Positions 14,301 to 26,300 of a stretch of 64,000 bases of DNA are shown one piece after another. The stretch lies in the NCBI GenBank assembly GCA_922989275.2, contig OV277864.1, positions 3,410,001 through 3,474,000 of the forward strand, in the 5' to 3' direction. Source of the DNA: Gari tellinella. Lineage: Eukaryota > Mollusca > Bivalvia > Cardiida > Psammobiidae. Each line of letters opens with the position of its first letter. Position 1 is the stretch's first letter. Both the position numbers and the translations under genes were made by a program. The notes under the pieces were generated by a model. The model was not told the origin of the DNA and ran no database searches. It worked only from the letters and a program-made list of their open reading frames with translations.

Positions 14301-17300
14301 GCGGAGGGATGGACAGACAGGGGTAAAACAGTATCCACCTCGACTGATTGTCATGGGGGCATAAAAATATTCATCTTCACTGTAGAACAAAGCTATGCTT
14401 ACAGTGGAGAGTACATTATTCTTTCCCCTTTAAACGCAAACGAAACGCAAAGCTCTTAAACGTAGAAAAGTACAACTTTAGGACAATTCTGATAATCTAT
14501 ATTTATCTTGGTGGCAAACAATTTGAAGCCTGATCAGATGCCGGGTTACCCGGCATCTGATCTGGCTCCAAACTGTTTGCAATAGAAATATTAGTTTTAG
14601 CGTAAACGCATTTATTGGGAAAGAATAACGAATTCTGCACTGTACCAAGCAGATCCTGCATGTTTTTGTAGAGACTCAGTATCTGGGGTGTGATCTTCTC
14701 AGCACTCATCAAGGTGACATGCCACAATTCCAGGCCGTCCTCCATCAGATATACATGCTGGGGCTGGCTGGTATCCGTGCTAATCTCTATCACAGGCAAC
14801 AAGAAGTCATACATGGCTGAACTCAGGGTACCAAACCCCTACAGAATAACAAAAATAGCATATTGTGTCAAGAAGCTGCCCTATACTACATTTCATTGCA
14901 TTGAGATTACCTTTAGTTTCATTTAAATGGAATAATATAATGTATTTCTCCACTGTAATATTAAACTGATGATTTAGGACTTGGAAAATCCAGTGGTGAT
15001 ATAGGCTGGTAATTTAACCCTCACCCCTTACTTGTTTTCAGTTTTGAAGACAGATGGCTGCTTAAAGTAATCTGAAAGTAAAAGAATGCTCCTATACTTT
15101 ACATTCATCCTGTTTTAAGCTACCATTTGCCAAGATATAAGATACACATTTCTAATGTTAAGAATCAATGATTGTATAAAGGAAAACTATTTTCTTCAGT
15201 AGAGTGATAAATCAAATATCTATTCGATAATGTGTCATTTAAAAGCCAAAAAGGCTCAACAGCATATGAATTAAGTATGTTGTTGAGCTTTTTTTGGCTT
15301 TTAAATGACGAATTATGGGTCAAGTACTTTTATTCCTGTTGCATACCTGTACAAGGTGAATCAGCGTGGTCAATATTGCACATCGTAGCATGTTGTGTTC
15401 TTGGGACTCCTCCCATAGTGACGGTAGGTAGGTTATCAGCGACGTGGCGAACGGACGGATCTGAGCACCTACACGCTCTATCACAAAAGATATCACATGC
15501 AGTATCTGCATCTGCAACACAAATTGTTTACATGGTCAATAACAAGATTCTATACAGACCAGGCCCAGCCCTTATAAAGTTGAGTCTTGAGTTCATTCTC
15601 AAGCATTTGATTGCTCAGATTTGAGCCTAGGCTCAAATCTGACCAATCGAATGCTTGAGAAGACTCGACACAAATGCTTTATAAGCATGGACCCTGGATC
15701 AGCTTTAACCATTTCACTGTCAGTGACAATATAAGGATCCTCCTTAGACACATTGTAATGTGGAGTCTGATCAGGATCCAAACTCTTTGACACTTATTTT
15801 GAAATTTCTTCTCATACTTCCTTAAATCGAACTTGAAATGGTATTGCAGACAAAAATGTTGAAGCAGACAAAATATGGCAGTGAAGGGGTATAAACCTCA
15901 TGAAATAGTGACCATGAAAGGATCAAACAATATCAACCCTTTCACTACCTAGGTATCATCATTCTGCTTAAAACAATTGCTGTCCGATTTCATTTCTTAA
16001 ATTTAGTGCTTAGATAAAATTAATAAGGTAATATCCTAATGAGTGTCAAAACAGTTTGGATCCTGATCAGATGCTTACTTTACTGTCAAGGAAAGGGCAG
16101 AAAATCTTTTTCTTTCTGATGATCTGTTTGCAATCTATTTGTGAAGACTTCACTAATTTTATAACAATAATGTTACTTACCTTGGTATCACATTCTGTTA
16201 CTTCCTTTAACAGTTGAAACAGCAAAGAGAAGGAGGGTTCTAAATACTGAAACAGACAAATTCCAAATTAATATCATACATATACATTTGTACACATTAA
16301 CTTGTGTTTTAACTCATTACTCTATAAAAACATATGTTTTTGCCTCAAATTTTTTCCTCCACTGAAGAAAATATTTCCAATTTATACAGCCATGAATATG
16401 TACCATATGAAATACATTTTTATATCCAAGCAGATGATAGCTTAAAGCAAGCAATTTTACTTTCAACTTACTTTAAGAGATCATCTGTCCAGGCTGTGGG
16501 TAAAGGTTTACATCAACATATATAAAGGTTTTTAACCGTGGGGTGTGCCTTTTCAACTTATTGGCATACTAGGAGAGGTATGGGCCTGAGGGCCTGTACC
16601 GGCCTAGAATGCTGATACGGCAAAAAGGCACACAAACTCCTGTTTATAACCTTGTTATTGCATTTAAAATAATTTCTGGAGGTACGCTTTCAATAGTTTG
16701 TGTTTGTGTTTGAAAAGTTTAAATAATTAGGAAATAGATATGACAACACAGCTTTACTTTCACCAGAATGTGTTAGTTGAGGATTAGATACAAATACTTA
16801 CTGGTAAAAACTGGTCAACTTTAAATTCAAAGTCATCTACAGGTACATCAAGTCAAGGAATATAAACAGAAAACAATAGAAGACAATTGGTTTGAAACAG
16901 AAAATCATCTGTAAAGAACTAATACTCACAATACAACTGTAATGCAATGATTGTAACTCTTTCTTTCAAGACAGGTGTTCTAAATACAGTGTTCCCTCTC
17001 TACAACAACACCCAATGGGAGACACAAATTGTGCATGTTGTTTGGAGGGAGTCGTTATAGGGAGGGAAAATTAAAACTTGACTTACATTTACAAACAGCT
17101 TGATCTGGATTCAAGTTGTTTGTAACTAGTTCTTATATTTCTTCTATCAAAATGTCAACTTATATGTAACTTTGAAACAAAGAGCAGACGACAATTTTAA
17201 GCAGAGGATATTGCTGTATTGAAACCTTAGACATAATTGTCCTGTTCAGGGAACTGCAGCAAGGGTCGTTGTAAGAAGGGAGTCGTTGTTGGGAGGGCCG

Positions 17301-20300
17301 TTGTAGGATGGGAACACTGTAATACAGACGTTATCAGCTATTGTGTCCTACCACTTAAGCTTAAAGTTTAGCCTTCTGCATCATTTTTGTCCAGAATTAA
17401 GCTGGCATCAGACTCTATTGTTTTGCTTCGTACCAGATAGACTGTAGTCTTACCAGATAGACTGTAGGTGAGAAAGTTTTCACAAAAGGACAGTGTAGAG
17501 TTGGATGGATCTCTGACATACATACACCTATTCATGGAGACAATAAAATATTGCACTTAAAAATACATCACAAAAAGGATATCAAGTTTGAGAGTGTTTG
17601 CCGCTTCTATTCTCACAACCAGATCCTCAGTAGCCTGAAGTAGTGGCAAGATGGCCCCGTACAATAGGGGTCGCAAGGAAGACGAAAGTTTTACCCCCAC
17701 CCACTGGCCACACAGCTTGATAACACGTCGCCGAATGATTCTGTAACTGTACAATGTAAAATAGATTTGTTTAGTAAACAAACTAGAAAACTGAAGCCAT
17801 AAATCTGTTCAGGATTTAGTACGAAATTTGTTCATGATCACAAGCAGAATGTGTGAATAATAGACTGCTGTTAAACTTTTGGAGGCAATTGTGGGTACCT
17901 TCAACTGGTCTCAGTGCAAAAAGTAGGAAAAAAGTAGGAGGTTTTCAAAGGAAAAAGTAGGAAAAAGAGGGAAGATTATCAATAAAACAGTAGGAATAGT
18001 AGGAACTGTTTGTAAGGTTGAAAACAAGCTATATGAGAAAAGATTAACCCTTAGCCTGCCACTCATGACTATAGCTCCATATGCAAACAGCTTGGATCCG
18101 GATGAGACGCCGAATAACTCGGCGTCTCATCCGGATCCAAGCTGTTTGACACTCGGACAACATTTTCAGCAATTTTGAGCAACTTTGAAACTTGAAGCAG
18201 ACGAGAAATATAGCAGACGACAATTTATTTGGCGGGCTAAGGGTTAACAGCTATGTGAGTTAACCCTTTCCGGGATTCCCATATAAGAGCCTTTTAGCAC
18301 ATTTAATTGATTTCTCCACTGAAGAAAATAGTTCCACTCTATACAGTCATCAATATGTATCATGAAAAATATTTTCTATATTCCAGCAATACCTAGCTTA
18401 AAGCAGACTTAAAGTAAACCAGAATGCACCTTAAGGCAGATTCTGCTCTATTTTCAGCCTGCTTTAAGTAGTCACCTGTATTCAAGAACATGAAACAGGC
18501 TATGGGGTAAAGGATTAAACAACTAGAAAAGCTTTTATAAGTGATCATAATATTATGCCTAAACAGAAGTACTTTACTCAAGGATTACATACTTGACATG
18601 TTTGATATTCATTTCTTCAATAAGGCGTGTTGAAAACCACTGGTCAAAATTAACATCATCAAATAAGTCAAACGCAGCCAGACCAATAGCGTTGTACACT
18701 GAAAAATACAAAACATATTGGCACCATGATACAGACCTTAACAGTATGATTTAAATTTTCATCATTATTTCAATGTGAAAACAAATAAAATAATCAGGAA
18801 TGAATCAATGATATATTTCTGAAAAACTGTAAGTGTTATGCTTTAGGAAAGTGGAAAAGAAAAACCACATTTTTAGGTAGCAAAAAGCTCTTATAAATTT
18901 GAACATAAGGAACAAAAATGCCTATTTCTTAGGCGTGGACTTAACTCATCACCCAATAAATATTCCTTTAGTTTATTCCTCCACTATGAAAATAGTTCCA
19001 CTTTTTTAGGTCGTGAGTATGTACCATAGGAAATATTTTCTATATCCTAGCAGATGGTGGCTTCAAACAGGCTGAAAGTAAAGCAGAATGTACCTTAAGG
19101 CACATTCTGCTTTACTTTCAACCTGCTTTATGCCATCACCTATCTTCAATACTAGAAACAGCCTATGGGGTATTGGGTTAAACCAAAATGAATGCAACAG
19201 TATAACTTACCCTTCTCCTGCTATTAGCCTATGTCAACACTTTTCTAAAAACAGGGTAAACCCAGCCAGAGCTGTCTGTTTAACCCATTACCCCATAGCA
19301 TGTTTCTTGATTGGAAAATAGATGACCACTTAAAGCAGGTTGAAAGTAAAGCAGATACTATCTACTGGAATATAGAAAATATTCTTTGATATTCAGTAAT
19401 GACTATATAAAGTGGAACTATATTTTTTAGTGGAGGAATATATTAGAGGCCTAAAAAGGCGTATTTATGGGGTAATGGGTTAAAATCTGCACTGTTTTCT
19501 CATATCAACAGTTTAACATGAGTTTGTACTCTTTCTTGGGAAATTTTTTCTTGTTTTATCGGCCAATGTCATTATTCAGAGTGGAAAGAGTTTTACCTGC
19601 ATCTTTTCTCAAGATGACGACCATGTTGTCCATGTCACAAGGTCCCTGTATCTCCTGCATCATCTTTAGCACCACAGAACTCAGTGACATACGATACTCC
19701 TTAAACAGCGACAGGAACAGAGTCTCTGTACACGGCTGAAAAAAACACCACACAACTCAGTGACATACGATACTCCTTAAACAGTAATACGAACAGAGTT
19801 TCTGTACAAGTCCGGAAAATACACCACAGAACTCAGTGACATACGATACTCCTTAAACAGTGACAGGAACAGAGTCTCTGTACACGGGTGAAAAATACAC
19901 CACACAACACAGTGACATACGATACTCCTTGAACAGTGACAGGAACAGAGTCAATGTACACGGCTGAAAAATACACCACACAACTCAGTGACATACGATA
20001 CTCCTTAAACAGTGACAGGAACAGAGTTTCTGTACAAGGCTGAAAAATACACCACACAACTCAGTGACATACGATACTCCTTAAACAGTGACAGGAACAG
20101 AGTCTCTGTACACGGCTGAAAAATACACCACACAACACAGTGACATACGATACTTCTTGAAAAATGACAGGAACAGAGTCTCTGTACATGGCTGAAAAAT
20201 ACACCACACAACTCAGTGACATACGATACTCTTTAAACAGTAATAGGAACAGAGTCTCTGTACACGGCTGAAAAATACACCACACAACACAGTGACATAC

Positions 20301-23300
20301 GATACTTCTTGAAAAATGACAGGAACAGAGTCTCTGTACATGGCTGAAAAATACACCACACAACTCAGTGACATACGATACTCTTTAAACAGTAATAGGA
20401 ACAGAGTTTCTGTACACGGCTGAAAAATACACCACACAACTCAGTGACATACGATACTCCTTAAACAGTGACAAGAACAGAGTCTCTGTACACGGCTGAA
20501 AAATACACCACACAACACAGTGACATACGATACTCTTTGAACAGTGACAGGAACAGAGTCTCTGTACACGGCTGAAAAATACACCACACAACACAGTGAC
20601 ATACGATACTCCTTGAACAGTGACAGGAACAGAGTCTCTGTACACGGCTGAAAAATACACCACACAACTCAGTGACATACGATACTCCTTAAACAGTGAC
20701 AGGAACAGAGTTTCTGTACAAGGCTGAAAAATACACCACACAACTCAGTGACATACGATACTCCTTAAACAGTGACAAGAACAGAGTCTCTGTACACGGC
20801 TGAAAAATACACCACACAACACAGTGACATACGATACTCTTTGAACAGTGACAGGAACAGAGTCTCTGTACACAGCTGAAAAATACACCACACAACACAG
20901 TGACATACGATACTCCTTGAACAGTGACAGGAACAGTCTCTGTACACGGCTGAAAAATACACCACACAACACAGTGACATACGATACTCCTTGAACAGTG
21001 ACAGGAACAGAGTCAATGTACACGGCTGAAAAATACACCACACAACTCAGTGACATACGATACTCCTTAAACAGTGACAGGAACAGAGTTTCTGTACAAG
21101 GCTGAAAAATACACCACACAACTCAGTGACATACGATACTCCTTAAACAGTGACAGGAACAGAGTCTCTGTACAAGGCTGAAAAATACACCACACAACAC
21201 AGTGACATACGATACTTCTTGAAAAATGACAGGAACAGAGTCTCTGTACATGGCTGAAAAATACACCACACAACTCAGTGACATACGATACTCTTTAAAC
21301 AGTAATAGGAACAGAGTCTCTGTACACGGCTGAAAAATACACCACACAACACAGTGACATACGATACTTCTTGAAAAATGACAGGAACAGAGTCTCTGTA
21401 CATGGCTGAAAAATACACCACACAACTCAGTGACATACGATACTCTTTAAACAGTAATAGGAACAGAGTTTCTGTACAAGGCTGAAAAATACACCACACA
21501 ACTCAGTGACATACGATACTCCTTAAACAGTGACAAGAACAGAGTCTCTGTACACGGCTGAAAAATACACCACACAACACAGTGACATACGATACTCTTT
21601 GAACAGTGACAGGAACAGAGTCTCTGTACACGGCTGAAAAATACACCACACAACACAGTGACATACGATACTCCTTGAACAGTGACAGGAACAGAGTCTC
21701 TGTACACGGCTGAAAAATACACCACACAACTCAGTGACATACGATACTCCTTAAACAGTGACAGGAACAGAGTTTCTGTACAAGGCTGAAAAATACACCA
21801 CACAACTCAGTGACATACGATACTCCTTAAACAGTGACAGGAACAGAGTCTCTGTACACGGCTGAAAAATACACCACACAACACAGTGACATACGATACT
21901 TCTTGAAAAATGACAGGAACAGAGTCTCTGTACATGGCTGAAAAATACACCACACAACTCAGTGACATACGATACTCTTTAAACAGTAATAGGAACAGAG
22001 TCTCTGTACACGGCTGAAAAATACACCACACAACTCAGTGACATACGATACTCCTTAAACAGTGACAAGAACAGAGTCTCTGTACACGGCTGAAAAATAC
22101 ACCACACAACACAGTGACATACGATACTCTTTGAACAGTGACAGGAACAGAGTCTCTGTACACGGCTGAAAAATACACCACACAACACAGTGACATACGA
22201 TACTCCTTGAACAGTGACAGGAACAGTCTCTGTACACGGCTGAAAAATACACCACACAACTCAATGACATACGATACTCCTTAAACAGTGACAGGAACAG
22301 AGTTTCTGTACAAGGCTGAAAAATACACCACACAACTCAGTGACATACGATACTCCTTAAACAGTGACAGGAACAGAGTTTCTGTACACGGCTGAAAAAT
22401 ACACCACACAACTCAGTGACATAAGATACTCCTTAAACAGTGACAGGAACAGAGTCTCTGTACATGGCTGAAAAAAACACAACACAACTCAGTGACATAC
22501 GATACTCCTTGAACAGTGACAGGAACAGAGTCTCTGTACACAGCTGAAAAATACACCACACAACACAGTGACATACGATACTCCTTGAACAGTAATAGGA
22601 ACAGAGTTTCTGTACACGGCTGAAAAATACACCACACAACTCAGTGACATACGATACTCCTTAAACAGTGACAAGAACAGAGTCTCTGTACACGGCTGAA
22701 AAATACACCACACAACACAGTGACATACGATACTCTTTGAACAGTGACAGGAACAGAGTCTCTGTACACGGCTGAAAAATACACCACACAACTCAGTGAC
22801 ATAAGATACTCCTTAAACAGTGACAGGAACAGAGTCTCTGTACATGGCTGAAAAATACACCACACAACACAGTGACATACGATACTCCTTAAACAGTGAC
22901 AGGAACAGAGTCTCTGTACATGGCTGAAAAAAACACCACACAACTCAGTGACATACGATACTCCTTAAACAGTGACAGGAACAGAGTCTCTGTACATGGC
23001 TGAAAAATACACCACACAACTCAGTGACATACGATACTCCTTGAACAGTGACAGGAACAGAGTCTCTGTACACGACTGAAAAATACACCACACAACTCAG
23101 TGACATACGATACTCCTTAAACAGTGACAGGAACAGAGTCTCTGTACACGACTGAAAAATACACCACACAACTCAGTGACATACAATACTCCTTAAACAG
23201 TGACAGGAAAATAGCCTCTGTACACGGCTGAAAAATTACCATATCCCCAATTAATTGCCTAAATGGAATAATCATTGATAGTGTTCCAGGATTGGTGACA

Positions 23301-26300
23301 AATAGTGGCCCGAACAGGACCCGAAATCAGAGTCTCTGGTGTACTGTGCTTGCACTCTAACCACTGAGCTACCTAGCTACACCATCCAGGATTTATTGAT
23401 TTTCCACCATGTACAATTTGGATCTACCTCAAGTTCCAATAAACTCAGTATCATATCTGGATTAAAACTGTATAGGCCCGTTTCATAAGGCTCCTAAAGG
23501 CTAAGTCTCCACCATATATCAATGTTTAAATATTTTGGAGACACACCCCTCATCACATAATATTTATAATGGTTTATATTCATGTTTTTATAAAGTGAAA
23601 CAAGGAATGAATTAGACGCATATTTATGGGGCGATGGGTTAAACTAGACATACTCTTACCCGTAGTGAATACTTGTATGTGTCCCCAACTTCTTCCTGAC
23701 CTGCAAGTAACATGATGAAATATAGTTAGCAAACATGTATACAGTGAAGACAATCTCCTTTCCCATTTCCCCTATGGCATATGTGAACACATCCTGTAAC
23801 ATTATAAGGTGGTAGTTTAAAAACAGTAGAACAAACTTAATAACGAGTGGACAAACAGAAAGCGTAAAACAGGGCTTGTGATTGTGTCAGTTGCTAGGTT
23901 AGGAAACAGATGTCTCGAGTATCTATATTCCTATGAAGGAAGGGGTATAGGATGACTTACTGAACTCCTCTGGGTTGGTGTCCCAGGTCATCAGATCATC
24001 ATGGTTGAGAAGAAAGTACTGGGTGATGAGACGTTGACAGATCTCCGTCAGGGTAGTAAACGTGAAGAAAGTCTGCTTGATTTTATGAGCCTGCAGTTTG
24101 GTGCTGTCTGGCTCTACAGAAGACATAAGTTAAGAATTAAGATATCTCAAGGCAACAAGAAGCAAAAGCCAGTTCCAAAGGTTATAAAGAGTTTGAGTTT
24201 AGTCTGCAATCATTCTCAAAAAGCTCAAATCTATCCAATCAAATGCTTGAGAACAATCTCAGACTCAACTCAAAAAGCTTTATAACCATGGACCCGGACT
24301 ATGATACAATGTTTGAAACGAGGACAGCTGTAAAATACTAAAATTATCATAGGAGTCTAAATTGTGATGCCTCCATCTTTTGCCACCTCCATCTTTGCCA
24401 ATGAAAAAGCAATATTAGGTTTCATTATTTTGTAAAGCAATGAACAAACATTGATAAAACTCCAGATAAAGACAGTATTTCCAATTTGAGGGTACTCTAT
24501 TCCAAAAGTTAAGATTGTATAGTACTGTACACTTCTTTCCGAACCAGACAGCCAGGACCCACCCTTATAAGAAGGATTAATCAATGGCCTGGTTAACCCA
24601 TTAACCCATAACTTGCCTGTATAACTTGCCTGTATCCTTGGTGGTCTTTATGAGCTTCTGCTAGTGTTGACCCCACTCAATATATGGAACTTATCTCCGG
24701 TGTGGTTCTGTTTGATGATATTATCTTCATTCAAATAATGTTAATTCACTGCGAATTTATTGTCTTTGTGTTTCCACGCATCGTTAATACGATTTTTAAA
24801 AATATTTACATTATCTGCTGTGACAAGCGAGTCTGGAAGGCTGTTCCATTGGTTTACTGCCCTGTTTGAGAAACGTTGGGAACCATACTTGGTGAGGGTT
24901 GTGTGTTTAACTAGTTTCATGCTATGACCTCTGGTGACATGTCTCTCGTCCAGTTCTAAATTATTCATACACACCTCCTCGTAGTTATGTAGGATTTTAA
25001 ACAATTGCAGCATATCTGCTCTGTCTCTCCTGTATGTAAGGGTTGGCAACCCAAGTTGTCTCAGTCTTTCCTCATAGCTGAAGTCTTTTAGTCCTGTGAC
25101 AAGTCGAGTTGCCCTCCTCTGAACATTTTCAATTGCCAGAATATCCTTCTTGAGATGAGGTTTCCAAACCACTGTGGCGTATTCTAGATGGGGCCTTACA
25201 AGGCTTTTAAATAGTGGGAGAAATATTTCCTTATCCAAGCATGTAAAGGTTCTTTTAATCATACCAAGCATTTGGTTTGCTTTTTTGACTTTCTTTTGTA
25301 AATGGACATCAAATTTTAAATCACTGTCAAAACGTCTTTTTACGCCTTTAATTTATTCCTTTACTGAAGAAAATTTATACTGTCACAAATAAAAATCATA
25401 GGAAATATTTTCTATATTCTAGCAGATAATAGCTTAAAGCAGGCTGAAAGTAAAGCAGAATGCACCTTAAGGCGCATTCTGCTCTACTTTCAACCTGCTT
25501 TAAGTGATCACATATATAAATAGAAACAGGCTATGGGATAATGGGTTAATTAAAACTGGATGATGATGATGATGAGTACAATAGTGCTCTTCTATCATCA
25601 TCATTTTTCAGCTGTTACTTACCTATTTCATGTTTACCAGGTCTGTAGGCTTCACATATTAATATGTTCTTCATCAGGTTGAAACTGTTCACTATAAATC
25701 TCTCAAACAGAAGGCCTGAAAGCATAAATAAGAGAGGAAATAAACAATATATACAGAGTTCCATATAATATAAAGGGGAGTATTTCAAGAACTAAAATCA
25801 TTATTTCTGCATTTAACCCTAAGGTGTTCCTAGGTAGGGACTACTTTCCTTTGTGTAGTAATAATTTCCGAGGCATAAAAAGGTGTTTTTATAAAGAAAA
25901 TACTTTCACCGTAATGCTATGGTAAGGTTATATAACATTTTGATAAGTCTATAAGGTTTGGAATTTGACAGACTAGCGTGTTACCCCTTGACCACAATCT
26001 GCTGTTTTTTATCATTAAGAGTTACGCTGAAAACATACAAAGAATTTATAAGTGTTTTCTTCTGACCTGTCCAAGTTATTTTCAGATTGGAACATTCTAA
26101 AACTTTAAAAGGGATGAGTTTTCTCTACATCCAGTTAGAGATACGGATAGCTGTACTGTTTGTGCGTAATGTACAGTATAGGATATATTATTCTTTCCCA
26201 TTTAAACGCAAACCTAATGCACTAAACTGTGGAAATTTACTTTTAGAAATTTTAACTATACATGTATTTTTAATCTGAGTAGCAAACAGGTTGAGGCCTG

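Noticed and set aside
14690..15624. Plus-strand ORFs of 78 and 130 codons
   Set aside because: Antisense to IPO11 exons 17 and 18.
16802..17583. GT-AG alternatives for intron 14 (GTGATG donor, CTGTAG acceptor)
   Set aside because: They give the wrong phase and lose the conserved VDD; AT-AC fits donor, branch site, acceptor and protein.
19736..23237. Many overlapping minus-strand ORFs of 68-124 codons with Cys-rich, repeated peptides (MWCIFQPCTETLFL, VVYFSAVYRDSV)
   Set aside because: They are three-frame translations of the 76-bp exon-boundary duplication, not a repeat protein gene.
19736..23237. CRISPR-like regular spacing
   Set aside because: There are no unique spacers; the whole 76-bp unit repeats, and the host is a eukaryote.
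24001..24285. Plus-strand 94-codon ORF
   Set aside because: Antisense shadow of IPO11 exon 10 and a family O palindrome.
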